Assembly (NCBI RefSeq): GCF_964340395.1
Contig: NC_135557.1
Coordinates: 8,482,960-8,546,959, forward strand
From: Glandiceps talaboti
Lineage: Eukaryota; Hemichordata; Enteropneusta; Spengelidae
Direction of reading: 5' to 3'
DNA length: 64,000 nucleotides
Of this stretch, positions 12,073 to 24,345 are shown one piece after another. Positions within the stretch are counted from its first letter, which is position 1, and every line of letters begins with the position of its first letter. The notes under the pieces are model-generated. The model searched no databases and was not told where the DNA came from. It was given only the letters and a program-made list of their open reading frames with translations. A program made the translations under genes and the position numbers.

Positions 12073-13816
12073 TGACTGACTTTGTGAGTGATCAGAGAGT
12101 CTAGGGAGAACACATGTACCTTTATCAGTACAGACCACGAGCCCATTTTTACGGGTGTTGTATTTGTGAAGCCCACATGTACATGTAGCATCAATCAAGC
12201 TGGTGAATTCTTGACAATATTATAATATTATAAAGTAACTATATTGTAGTGTCCTATTGATTCTTGGAGCTATGAACAATATATTCTCTTTGTTTTGGAT
12301 TTTGACTCTACAAAAATTTTTACTTTATCTTTAATAGAGAAAAAAACTGGAAGTATTGACAGTGTGACTTTAATACTGTTACAAGGTGTACCATGCTTGC
12401 AAAGTTTGTATTGTATCATGTATGCTAGTATAATATGCATGGCATAACTTGTAACTTGATTAACAAATAACTGTGTCTATGTCTTCACTTGTGGTGGCAA
12501 TTCAAGTGTTATAAATTGAATGCATTTCACAGCTGGTGTAAAAGAAAGTTTTGTTGGACTAATAGTGTGCCTGCAATGGTTAATAAAGATTATAAATCTT
12601 AATGAAACGTATGTGGTGTAAAGTGGCAAGCGGCTGTGCAGCGATTCAACTCAAGAAATTTGTATTTCTGACAAAGTTTCTCCATTCAATCTCAAAGGGT
12701 AATTTCAAAAATCAAAACTTGTAACATTATGTCATCGTGTAACCTGCAATGTATCAGGTTAACCAGCCGACTCAAATACCTGACACAAGATTTCAATATT
12801 GTAAGGGAATGATAGAAAATCTACAAAGTTTGTTTGCATTATTGGATATCATTCTTTGATTTTTTTTTGCTTATTTGAAAAAATTGCGAGTGACTTGAGG
12901 GGCCTTGTCACCATGAGTCAAATACGAGTACTATAACATTATGTCATCACAATATAACCTACAATGTATGAGAGTAAATGTCTGATGTTTAATCTGTGTG
13001 ATTCCATACAATCTTGAAATCTGGTACATCATTAAGAACCCTCACAATCTACTTTCATTTGTTAACCAAGAGATATTATGAATGGGGCTAGTTTGTCACC
13101 ATTTTTGTTATCTTTGCAATACAATATAAGTTGAATATAAAAGCTGTGATATTTTATGTAAATGTTTGCTATGTAATGATTTGTTCAGTTACTACACATA
13201 CCTGTATGTCTTTTAGCTTTCTCTCTCCATGCTAACACGTACACAATCACTTTTTGCAAAGTTGTTTATTATATTTTTATTTATTTATTTACTTTTGATT
13301 TCTATATCTCCATAAAAAAGTGTAATGTGCAGCACAAAGCTGGGTATGGAAGTGTGCTAAACTGATATTGTCACTATATAATCATGTTACTGTAATTTGA
13401 AAGTCAAGTTCATATCTACTTACTGTGACACAATACGTACCAAGACTTTAAAATGTTTGACAAGAACTGAAATCATTTGATATATAAAATATGACACTTG
13501 TAATTGTTTACATTGAATTCTCGATATCTGAAATAGAATTTTATCTAGGTGGGTCTTAACTTCATAGACTACATGTACACATGTATTAATCTAAGTGTGC
13601 ATGTAAGAATAAGTTGAAAGGGAATGCCACTCCAGGAAATATGTATTTTCATAAACTTTATATAGGTTCTGGATAGTCATTTCATAATTTCACGTCACAT
13701 AATTTGCAGTCGGTTGCCAAGAAACACCAACTTGAATGTACATTTATACTTCTTCAGAATGTTCTTTCACCATTGCATTATGGGTCTTAGAAGACATGAT
13801 TCATGAATATTCATTC
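12073..13816. other. AT-rich non-coding DNA
   Basis: No exon or repeat family was recognised. Short homopolymers and TTTA runs (13270-13300) only. Confidence 0.35.
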
Positions 13817-15872
13817 GGTGCACACTGAATATCCATTAGATGCACACTGAATATTAGGTGCACACTGAATATTCATCAGATGCACACTGAATATTCATTA
13901 GGTGCACACTGAATATTCATTAGGTGCACACTGAATATTCATTAGGTACACACTGAATATTCATTAGGTGCACACTGAATATTAGGTGCACACTGAATAT
14001 TCATTAGATGCACACTGAATATTAGGTACACACTGAATATCCATTAGATGCACACTGAATATTAGGTGCACACTGAATATTCATCAGATGCACACTGAAT
14101 ATTCATTAGATGCACACTGAATATTAGGTGCACACTGAATATTCATCAGATGCACACTGAATATTCATTAGGTGCACACTGAATATTCATTAGATGCACA
14201 ATGAATATTAGGTGCACACTGAATATTCATTAGATGCACACTGAATATTAGGTACACACTGAATATCCATTAGATGCACACTGAATATTAGGTGCACACT
14301 GAATATTCATCAGATGCACACTGAATATTCATTAGGTGCACACTGAATATTCATTAGGTGCACACTGAATATTCATTAGGTACACACTCAATATTCATTA
14401 GATGCATACTGAATATTCATTAGATGCACACTGAATATTCATTAGATGCACACTGAATATTCATTAGATGCACACTGAATATTCATTAGGTACACACTCA
14501 ATATTCATTAGATGCATACTGAATATTCATTAGATGCACACTGAATATTCATTAGATGCATACTGAATATTCATTAGATGCACACTGAATATTCATTAGG
14601 TACACACTGAATATTAGGTACACACTGAATATCATTAGATGCACACTGAATATTCAATAGATGCGCACTGAATATTAGGTGCACACTGAATATTCATTAG
14701 GTGCACACTGAATATTCATTAGGTACACACTGAATATTAGGTACACACTGAATATTCATTAGGTGCACACTGAATATTCATTAGGTACACACTGAATATC
14801 CATTAGGTGCACACTGAATATTCATTAGATGCACACTGAATATTAGGTGCACACTGAATATTCATTAGATGCACACTGAATATTCATTAGGTACACACTG
14901 AATATTTATTAGGTACACACTGAATATCATTAGGTGCACACTGAATATCCATTAGGTGCACACTGAATAACCATTAGATGCACACTGAATATTCATCAGA
15001 TGCACACTGAATATTCATTAGGTGCACACTGAATATTCATTAGATGTACACTGAATATTCATTAGATGCACACTGAATATTCATTAGATGTACACTGAAT
15101 ATTCATTAGATGCACACTGAATATTCATTAGATGTACACTGAATATTCATTAGATGCACACTGAATATTCATTAGGTACACACTGAATATTCATTAGATG
15201 TACACTGAATATTCATTAGATGTACACTGAATATTAGGTGCACACTGAATAACCATTAGATGCACACTGAATATTCATTAGGTACACACTGAATATTCAT
15301 TAGGTGCACACTGAATATTCATTAGATGCACACTGAATATTAGGTGCACACTGAATATTCATTAGATGCACACTGAATATTCATTAGATGCACACTGAAT
15401 ATTCATTAGGTACACACTGAATATTTATTAGGTGCACACTGAATATTCATTAGGTACACACTGAATAGTCATTAGATGCACACTGAATATTAGGTGCACA
15501 CTGAATATTCATTAGATGCACACTGAATATTCATTAGATGCACACTGAATATTCATTCGGTGCACACTGAATATTCATTCGGTGCACACTGAATATCCAT
15601 TAGGTGCACACTGAATATTCATTAGGTGCACACTGAATAACCATTAGATGCACACAGAATATTCATTAGATGCACACTGAATATTAGGTGCACACTGAAT
15701 ATTCATTAGATGCACACTGAATATTCAATAGATGCGCACTGAATATTAGGTGCACACTGAATAACCATTAGATGCACACTGAATATTCATTAGATGCACA
15801 CTGAATATTAGGTGCACACTGAATATCCATTAGATGCACACTGAATATTCAATAGATGCGCACTGAATATTC
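13817..15872. repeat. Satellite array, interleaved 22-bp and 18-bp units, about 2.06 kb
   Basis: The long unit is GTGCACACTGAATATTCATT plus two bases. The short unit lacks the four bases CATT before the next AGGTGC or AGATGC. Roughly 95-100 units are present, with R at GRTGCAC and occasional ATCCAT or AACCAT variants. Each unit carries two small palindromes, GTGCAC and TGAATATTCA. Blocks of several units recur inside the array, which suggests higher-order duplication. Confidence 0.95.
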
Positions 15873-16790
15873 ACGACTCTTAAAGCTTAATTCCTCAAAT
15901 AAAAATTACAGTCAAAATTATAAAATGACTCTCCACAACCCACATTTTATGAAAATACTTTTATTTCCTGGAGGTATAGAATGTTATTACAGATATTGAG
16001 AAATTGTTGAGTACTGAATAATCTGTGAATAAAAGATGTAGTTTTGATTCTTACAACAAAGAAAAGACAACACAAAGTGAAGTGTTGATGAAAATATAAT
16101 ATTGACTTAATTAAATCATTGTGTGATCAAGGACTGTAGTAGACAGATCGAGACGTTTCCAATTTACTGATCTTAAGTAACTATATTGTCCTGAAGTGAT
16201 GATATTCAAAATTCTATTGTAATGTGTCATGGTACATGTAGATGGACTTGACATACATTTTTTTTTCAAATCATAGGTGATACCAAGTAAGTACGTGAGT
16301 CACAGTGTCTTATCTCGTCACACATAGGATGATAACCTGTTATGCTGTTCTACTTTCTATACTTGTAAACATCTATATATGCATAATATGACAATGAAAA
16401 CTTAGATATAGCTACAGAACAAAACATGCATCATAGTTCTTAAAATAATTACTTTCATTGCATTCATTGATACAAAGTTTATGCAGCTCTCAGATCTCTA
16501 ACTCAGTTTTCATGATTTGTAATAAAAGTCTGACAGCAAATATGTTCATTTAGATTTCACCAAATTATATTTAGTATATATATATAAATATATAAATGTA
16601 CATATATACATGCTGTAAGTATAGAAGTAGTTTTTTCCCCCAAAAAGTTTATTTTCTGTAATTGTTGATGTGCATATTATTATGTTGTAAGTAGCCTGTA
16701 AGTTGCTAGTAAAGCCTATGTAATGCATTGTGTCTCCTTTGTATGTACATTACCAAATCTGTTGGACATTGCTTGGAGCTATATACTGGT
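15873..16790. other. Non-coding DNA
   Basis: Contains a segment near 15927-15970 related to 4105-4155 of the dispersed repeat family. No exon recognised. Confidence 0.35.
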
Positions 16791-16794
16791 ATCA

Positions 16795-17010
16795 GGTATC
16801 AGGGGAAGTCATTTTCCACAGTGTTAGAAGTCACTGTAAACACTTATCAGGGGGTGTCACTTTGCACTATTATCAGGGCTTTCATGGTACATATTATCAG
16901 GGAATGTACATGTAATTTCATACATTTGACAGGGGGTGTCACTTGGTACACTTGACAGAGGAAGTCACTTTATACATTTGATAGGGGGGTGTCCCCTCAT
17001 ACACTTGCTT
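16795..17010. repeat. Degenerate tandem repeat, about 35-40 bp period
   Basis: The phrases TATCAGGGGGTGTCACTTTG, ACAGGGGGTGTCACTTGGTA and ATAGGGGGGTGTCCCCTCAT recur at irregular 35-45 bp spacing, showing an old, diverged tandem array. Confidence 0.6.
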
Positions 17011-17317
17011 GCACGAAATTAGTGCTGGGTGTCTGTATCAGAGAAGTGATTTGTAGCGCAATTAGTTGATAATTACCCACGTATTTGCTTACCAAGGAGA
17101 CAGGATACATTGACATTCGCATAGAAATTGTACAAAAGATGCATTTTTTGCTACAGTAAATGGTTATTGCAACTTATGGAGATGTGCCTGCACACTACCA
17201 AAACTGCTAGATCATTTTATCAAAGTTTAATTTTAACTGTGTCATTCTCAATAGAAAAATTATCAATAGTACATTGCACAACTTACTGTGAAATTTTGTG
17301 TTTTATGTTTCCAACAG

Positions 17318-17595
17318 GAAGTAACTTTACGTACAACAATTTGATAAGCGCCACCAAACCATTGACGTCAGTACAGAGCCCTAGTTGTCGGGACGTGACC
17401 AAAGTTGACAAGCCATGCAGCTGTCGATTTGAGATCACTATTGGCTGGTATCCATGTGGACTGAAATACTGTAAAGGCAGAGACTCTGTTGGTAAAGTTG
17501 TCAGCTATAGATGTGGCATCAAGACATGTCGTAAGCATAGAGTGTTTGAGTACCATGTCAACCAAAAACAACTCTGTCTGTGGGATGAAGTATAA
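17318..17595 (+). CDS. OAF: Out at first (OAF) homologue, terminal coding exon
   Basis: OAF is a secreted cysteine-rich protein of animals. This exon follows a good acceptor (CCAACAG at 17311-17317) and encodes about 92 residues to the TAA at 17593-17595. It holds eight cysteines and the family's C-terminal landmarks in order: KPCSCRFEITIGWYPCGLKYC, then a CGIKTC pair, then the ending QKQLCLWDE. These match the vertebrate OAF tail (WYPC, LKYC, CGI..C, QLCLWDE). The upstream codon is split, so at least one more exon is required, but none was recognised between the HYOU1-like exons and here. The exon's last 45 coding bases lie in a tandem 60-bp repeat. It may be the end of a gene with long introns or an isolated duplicate exon. 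Confidence 0.85.
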
Positions 17596-17730
17596 ACTGA
17601 TAATGAGGGTTACCATGTCAACCAAAAACAACTCTGTCTGTGGGATGAAGTATAAAGTGATGATGAGGGTTACCATGTCAACCAAAAACAACTCTGACTG
17701 TGGGATGAAGTATAAATTGATGATGAGGGC
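17551..17730 (+). repeat. 60-bp tandem triplication spanning the OAF C-terminus and stop codon
   Basis: Three adjacent 60-bp copies (17551, 17611, 17671). Each contains the last 14 codons of the OAF exon, its TAA stop and 15 bases of 3'UTR. Copy 1 is used. Copies 2 and 3 stay in the same frame beyond the stop, and copy 3 has TGA replacing the cysteine codon. Copies differ by only a few bases, so the triplication is recent. Confidence 0.95.
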
Positions 17731-17944
17731 ATAAATTCAACTTCAACTCTTGGCTATCAGATTTAGCCTTGGAGTGAACTGATGTCTAGTTTCCTATATG
17801 CGTTATGATCACAGCAATCATCTCCACCGTATAGTCAAACTGGTTACTCTAGCACAAGATTCTGTGCTCACTTCAGACAGCAATAGTTTAATGGTATTGG
17901 AGCATTGATATAAATGTCAAAACAGCTTTAATAATTGAATATTA

Positions 17945-18110
17945 ATGAGCAATTGTCTGAATGAAGTAACCAATTACATCCACCGGTCAGTTTGCGATGG
18001 CTTGCTACTGACATCCACTGCTCACCCTTTCCCCAGCAGGCAGTTTAGCCTGATTTTTGGTGAAATTTGTCAGTTTGGCTATACATGGAAAGGATAGTGA
18101 TCGTAGAAAA
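17945..18110 (+). repeat. Dispersed repeat family, copy 3
   Basis: Matches 3790-3960 and 10795-10995 around GAATGAAGTAACCAATTAC, CCGGTCAGTTTGCGATGG and CCCTTTCCCCAGCAGG. It sits in the OAF 3' flank. Confidence 0.6.
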
Positions 18111-18154
18111 TATTGACAAGTATAGGACTAGACTAAATGAACTACTTCATCTAC

Positions 18155-18960
18155 AGTTTTCTATTGATGACCATTTACTACATGTACTACCATATACACA
18201 TTTGGTAGTCTAGATACATGTACATGATTTAGTAGTCTATTATCTGTGGACTACTGCAAAGTTTGAGCTCTTTGAATTTGTCACAGGTGATATAGGTCAA
18301 GCTATAAAGTATTGTGAGACAGTAAAAAACATGAATCTGTCATTACAGCGGATGCAGTCATTGTAAGGACAGACATGTATTGTAAAAGATCATTAGTTAG
18401 TGTTCACAGCCGTGCCCATTTTTATGTTTCATACTTTTTTCAGAGTGTCTACTGACAAGTGACTGTCAGCTGCAAATTATTGTATACACAAAATAACTAG
18501 TAACAAGTTGATTGAATCAATAGTCACACTGAATGTACGAGATTTATATTGGCTTCGGTGACAATGAAAGCAGAAGAACATCTTTCCAGTGCAAAGTGAT
18601 ATTAGAAGTTTGTTATGTAGAATATGGACTTTTCAATGTACCAAAGCACTCCTATGAAAAAAGTCAAAATCAATGCAGATTTCTTCTGGTAACTTGGCTG
18701 TGTTATTATTGGTGAACTTGACATACAGGGTTCAAAACTAACAATAACTCATCGTCACATCTGGCTGGTTGAACTGTTTACCTACAGTTTTCTGTTGATT
18801 TTGATTGATTTACAAATGTAACAGACTACCACATTATACATTTGGTAGGCTAGATATAATGTTGTTTAGTTGTCTATGTGCCCTGGACTACTGCCAAACT
18901 TGAGCCATGTAGAGGGTGCTGTGCATGACCTACATCACCTGATAATGTCAATTCACTGCA
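18155..18960. repeat. Diverged local duplication about 620 bp apart
   Basis: The segment at 18155-18330 (CTACAGTTTTCTATTGATGA ... ATTTGGTAGTCTAGAT ... GGACTACTGCAAAGTTTGAG) has a diverged copy at 18775-18960 with the same order of phrases. No coding content. Confidence 0.6.
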
Positions 18961-20780
18961 CTGAATATTGAATTTAAGAGTACAACACTGTGTGTAAGAA
19001 ATTTGATGAAAATGTAATGCACCTAAATGGTAAATGACTCTAGAATTTACAGACACTTGTCACATTTTTGGTTTGTAGAAGTAGGTAATACAAATGTGAT
19101 ATGAGTTAGGGGGTCAAATACTAATGGCTGCCTAGCTTAGCACTCATCATAACATCCCAACTTGTATAATAGGCCCATCTAACTACAGTTTTACACAGAC
19201 ATGGGAACTCATAAATAGCTATTTCTTAGGAGGCAAATGATTAACTCTGACAATGTCTTCCACGATTAGCACTAGTCTAAACTCCCTAGCTTGTATTCAG
19301 TTGTATACTAGGCCCACCTAACTACAATTGTATGTGCATAAAAAAATGCAAAAACAGTTTGTACAAAATGCATGAAAACAATCAAGAATAGTGAGTAATT
19401 TGCAGAATGTTAGAAAGAAAATATTGTCAATCAATCAATCAATCATTTTTATTCGAAATGCTGTGTATTAAAGAGACACAAGTTGAGTTTCATACATTTT
19501 AGGGCATAATTTTTTATGCATGTTTGAAAATTACTCACAGTATTTTACTTTCTGAATCACATTTTAGGCACCACTTACAGTTAACTGAACTCAAACCTGG
19601 TATTAAGATATAACTTATAGATTATCAAATGACATAATTTATTATATGTATACAAAAATGTCAAGGAAATACCTACTATGCAATTAACTGTTCTAATTAT
19701 GTCAGAACCAGTGTTCCCTCTAAGCCAATTTGAGATGCCAGTGACACACACAATTTCTCATGGCGCACCAACATTTAGTATTTCCGTATTTCTTACTATG
19801 TGGTGACTCACTAGAAATCCCAGTTTTTCTCATTTTGACTCAACAACAACAACATTTTGCTATCATTGGAGGGCACACTGGCCAGAAGACAATTGTAATG
19901 TCATCGAAGGCATGCATTGACATTAAAGTTAGACTAGAATAGTTTAGTTGAGGTTTTATTTAAATATTTTCTGTTGAGTTAAACAGTTTATAAACTCAAC
20001 ATGTGTCACTTTAACCATACAAGTGAGTACAAAGAGACAAGTTAATCTTTCAAAGCAATAGACATACAGAAAATAAACTCCTAAAGGTGTTCACCATTAA
20101 TACAATATGCAATATTAATAGTGTACCTTTATCACAATGTATATTTTATGATATGATTATTATTTCATATACACTCAGCTTCACATATGTATAACTTTGC
20201 TTTAATTATAAATTTATTACCAATTTTGTGATTGTATGCAAATTATGTTATGGTGTGGTGAGGGTGTTTTGATTTCTTGTGGTTATATTTACAGTTACCT
20301 AGCACTGTACTTTATAATTACTGACAGCTACAAAGTGCTGTGCTGACTTTTTAAAACTTATATTTATATACATGTCTATTGTAATAAAGTTTCTAAGAAA
20401 AACAACATGTAGTCATCTGACATTATTTATTTTAAACCCTGTATAAATTTTTTTTTAAAGAAAAAAATAAATAAAAGAAATTAAACAATTAAAAAAATTA
20501 AAGTTAAGAAAGGAATTGGAAAAAAAAATATTTTCATTATGATCAATCATTATCGCTAGAAGATTTTTTCTTACAATGCTAATTTTCAATCCCTGTTAAG
20601 TGTTTTGAGACTTCCCAAAGTGTATAAAGCCAATATTTTTCATGAATACAGTCCCAAAACACAACTATTTTCATAAATACAGTGACAGATTTCTTTCCTG
20701 TATATTCATAATACCATTGTCCAACATTAGGAGATTAATAAATATGTAATAAGTTGATTGGTCTGAATGAATTTAGTGGT
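18961..20780. other. AT-rich non-coding DNA
   Basis: Contains a (CAAT)n tract followed by TTTTTATTCG at 19424-19456, resembling a minus-strand LINE 3' tail, and two diverged copies of a phrase about ATAGGCCCATCTAACTACA (19170 and 19310). No gene recognised. Confidence 0.35.
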
Positions 20781-21490
20781 AACATTCTTAAGGTTGTTTA
20801 GATTAAGAATTGTTCACGACATGATGATCCCATCAGCAATATGCAAATCAGGGCTAAAAAATGTGTCTTATCTTTAATTCCAAAACTACTGAGCTGATTG
20901 GACTGAAATGTAATGGGGATGCACCTGGGGGTGTATAGATGAGGAGTATTAAGCATATAATAATCTCATCAGTGATATGCAAATTAGGTGTAAAAATGTG
21001 AATTTCGGTCAAAAACTCATCTCAAAAAGTACTTGGTCAATAAGATTGAAACTTAGTGAGATGTTTCTAGAAACATTTCTTGAAACATTTTGACACAATT
21101 GGCCCTAGCAACCCTGACCATGCCCTTAGCAACAACCAAATGGTAGTATATTTTGGTTAAATAACATCATCTGGTAGGCAAGTGAGTAAACATTCAAAAC
21201 ATGTATGCAAATATCCCAAGCAACCATGACCACGCCCATAGCAACAGCCAAACGGTGGTGTATTTCACAAAGATAACAGGGATTCTCAGACAAGTGAATA
21301 AAACATTGAAAAATTGTATGCAATTATGACTAGCAACAAGACCACGCCCATTAAAACAGCCAAATGATACCATTTGCACACACCAGCAACTGGATAATCA
21401 TTCAGCAAATGAATACCTAGCATGGATCAGCATGTAGTTAAACATTTTCTAAAAATGCACAGTTGTGCTACAACGCCACTGGCACTATTT
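20781..21490. repeat. Interspersed repeat with internal repetition
   Basis: The phrase CATCAGCAATATGCAAATCA (20830) recurs as CATCAGTGATATGCAAATTA (20970) with similar following sequence. Three tandem-like passages of ACCACGCCCATAGCAACAGC occur near 21115, 21228 and 21340. The last, with ATGGATCAGCATGT, is related to the interior of the MITE at 6296-6719. Confidence 0.5.
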
Positions 21491-22180
21491 TTTTAAGTCC
21501 CCACCGGACGAAGTCCGGGACGGGGACTTATGGATTGGGTTCCGTGCTGAACAACGTCCGTCCGCAGCGTTTCTTGGAGATGCCTGGACCGATTTTTTTC
21601 AAACTTGGTACAGGGGCAACATACAATGGCATACATATGCCATGCTTGAACAGATCTCATTCAAATTTGGTATTAGGACAGTGTTCTATGACATACATGT
21701 GTATATCCATTTGTTGTCATGATACGATCCAATATGGCCGCCTAGCAGCCATTTTGTTTGTGAATTTTCCATGTCCAAAGCCATAACTCAGACATGCTTG
21801 AACAGATCTCATTCAAAGTTGGTATTAGGACAGTGTTCTATGACATACATGTGCATATCCATTTTCTTCGTGATACGATCCCCCATACCCGACCCATCCT
21901 TTATTGTTGTAGGCATGTTCCATGTCCAACAAGCAGACACAACATATCTAAGTCTGTTTGATTTAGGTTCACAAGTGTTGTTGCGTGATCAGAGTAGTGA
22001 TAATTCCTTAAAACCCAATCATAGCGGGGACTATGTCATTCTCAATGACTTGTTAAATATGTATCGCTTGAGAGGTGATACACATAAGATCACATCAGCG
22101 TGGCGATCTGTTAGTAGACGTAGACATCTTTTATGTCTGCACAAACAAATAAATCACACTTGACAAGGGGTCACTAATTA
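21491..22180. repeat. Repeat with AGTCCCC/GGGGACT hairpin head
   Basis: Begins with an imperfect hairpin, AGTCCCCACC then GGAC...GTCC then GGACGGGGACT (21497-21531). A tandemly duplicated segment follows: CTTGAACAGATCTCATTCAA with GTATTAGGACAGTGTTCTATG near 21647 and again near 21797. The open frames here are not supported as proteins. Confidence 0.5.
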
Positions 22181-22378
22181 TTGTAGTTGGCACGCCTTGT
22201 TGTTATGGCGTCTATCTATCAGATGTATTTTGACCCATAAAACAGTAGGCACTCAGTTTGAATTTCTTGTCTAGGTTTAACTCTTTGTAGGGAACCATTC
22301 CTCTACCATCATTGATCAGGTATTTTCTATGGTTATCGTAAGAAATGAAAGCAGTATGTGTCTGATAAAGATTAGATA

Positions 22379-22674
22379 TTATCGATACGGTCGCAAGGAT
22401 AGGCAGCCCCAGCATTATTCAATCTTCTACCAGCTCAGCTCACTTGTAAATGAACTTGCTCCCACGACAATCAAAACTGTCCTCAACAAACCACAGGCGC
22501 CATGGTACACTGCAGTTTCTGGAGGAACGGAAAAATCTATGTCAACTTGAGAGAAAGTGGATATAAAGTTCTAATCTCACTGTTCACAAGGAAATCTACA
22601 AAAAGGCTCGCACTGCCTATGGTAGAAGATTGAATAATGCTAGGGCTGCCAATCACCGAGACCGTATCGATAAG
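22379..22674. repeat. Inverted repeat, about 54-bp arms, coding the same LINE peptide on opposite strands
   Basis: The arm at 22379-22432 and the arm at 22621-22674 are inverted copies with several mismatches. Read outward, both encode GRRLNNA.AA....DRID. The spacer is about 190 bp. Confidence 0.8.
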
Positions 22675-22688
22675 GCTGGCCAAAAGTC

Positions 22689-22789
<101 letters not shown>

Positions 22790-23129
22790 TTCAGGGCATT
22801 ATTGGCGCAAAGAAAACTATAACAAGTACTCTTCCAGACACTGACATCTCACTATTACAAGAAGTTTTTGCAGACTTTTTCAATCCAAAATGAGGAACAT
22901 TCGTGAACACGTACCTTTTGTTGCACATTCTGATACCCAAACGTTGAGTTGGAAATTTGATTCATTTACTGGTGTGGTCATTGAATATATTATGTACCCA
23001 AACTCATTTCCACATTGCCACTTAAGTCCTGCATAATTAACCCTATTCCCACTGCTTTTCTCAGTCAGTGTATCGAGCAGGTTGCTCCTGTTATTAGTCT
23101 AATAATTAACATGTCTTTACTTGGGTGAC

Positions 23130-23450
23130 CCTAAAACGAATGACAACCCGAATGACAGAAAACGAATGACAGCATTTCTAGTATGAAAACAGTGGAATGA
23201 CACCTTTTTCTATATTCAGTTAGTTGAATGACACCTCCTGAACTGTTAAACAAGTGGAATGACAGCCGCCACTCCATAGCATAAGTGGAATGACAGAATG
23301 TTCAGTGCTTTGAAACTGGGATGACAGCATTTCCAGTATGTAAACAGTGGAATGACACCCTTTTCTACGTTCAGTTAGTTGAATGACACCCCTGCGCTGT
23401 TAAACAAGTGGAATGACAGCCGCCACTCCATAGCATAAGTCAATAGACAT
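23130..23450. repeat. Repeat cluster rich in GAATGACA, with an internal tandem duplication
   Basis: GAATGACA or a one-base variant occurs about a dozen times. A block of about 115 bp (23195-23290) is repeated near 23345-23440, including CAAGTGGAATGACAGCCGCC in both copies. Not recognised as a known element. Confidence 0.75.
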
Positions 23451-24108
23451 CTCAATCGGTAGAAACAGTCAAGTACATGACATGTTCTTTAACTAGTGTG
23501 GTAGCTATATGTTATGTTAACAAGTGCATTGCCTTTCCAAAAAACAACATATACTTGTAAATAAATTACACTTTGAATAACTCTTGTAAAATGATCAGCA
23601 GACCAACTGAGTCTTTGTTTTCTGTTCAATATTGTATTAGTACATTGTACTAGTAGTGTTACAGTTGAATGTCATTTTAGTTGTATTTGCAAATATTGTG
23701 ATGCACATGTTATCAGAAGAGAGTTTTATACTGTATTGTTCCAGTTCAGTTTCCTAAATGTGTGCTAAAAGAAATCAAATTGGTTTAAATAACACTGAAA
23801 AAACTCTTAATAAAATGCATTGCCATGTATTCCGTTCTTGTTTGATGTAAATTAGTTCAATATAATGTCAAAAGAAAATAAATGTATGACTCAAAAATGC
23901 CAGCCACATTTCATCTAACAGAATAGCAATCAAGTGATATATATTAGTGGTAATGATAATTAAGATAATTAAGATCATTATCATAGTAATTGTATATCTC
24001 AATGAACCTGGTAATACATTTACTTTGTAAGAGCCTAATTATTGGACTGGTTTTGACGTTAGATTACAAAGGTGAATGCAGGATTGTAAACAAAGTCTCA
24101 GAGTGTGT
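23451..24108. other. AT-rich non-coding DNA
   Basis: No exon or repeat recognised. Confidence 0.35.
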
Positions 24109-24176
24109 TTATTTAATTTTTTGATTTCCAAGTGGTAGCTCTCCTTCCAGATCTTGTGTATATAAACATGGCATTG

Positions 24177-24221
<45 letters not shown>

Positions 24222-24345
24222 GACCCAATTTCTCCTTCAACTTCAATAGAGTTGTAACTAGCTGCATCATCATTCTCACTGTCACTGTCATCAGATGACA
24301 AATCACTCTCACTTTCTTTAGATTGATAATAGTAGTGGCATCTTA
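24109..24345 (-). CDS. Possible terminal exon of an acidic protein with C-terminal RSGRRATTW motif
   Basis: The minus-strand frame reads an acidic Ser/Asp-rich stretch (SSDDSDSENDDA), a run of about 15 aspartates encoded by a (TCATCA)n-type tract at 24177-24220, then YTRSGRRATTWKSKN and a stop. An acidic tail followed by Arg-Ser-Gly-Arg and Thr-Thr-Trp is also seen at 59636-60029, which argues for real, related coding ends rather than chance. The frame opens at a TTTAG that could be a splice acceptor, though its pyrimidine tract is poor. Function unknown; I suspect a transposon-derived or lineage-specific protein family. Confidence 0.35.

Noticed and set aside
13817-15872. Regular repeat array that could suggest CRISPR
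   Set aside because: There are no unique spacers, the units are contiguous, the genome is eukaryotic and no cas genes are present.
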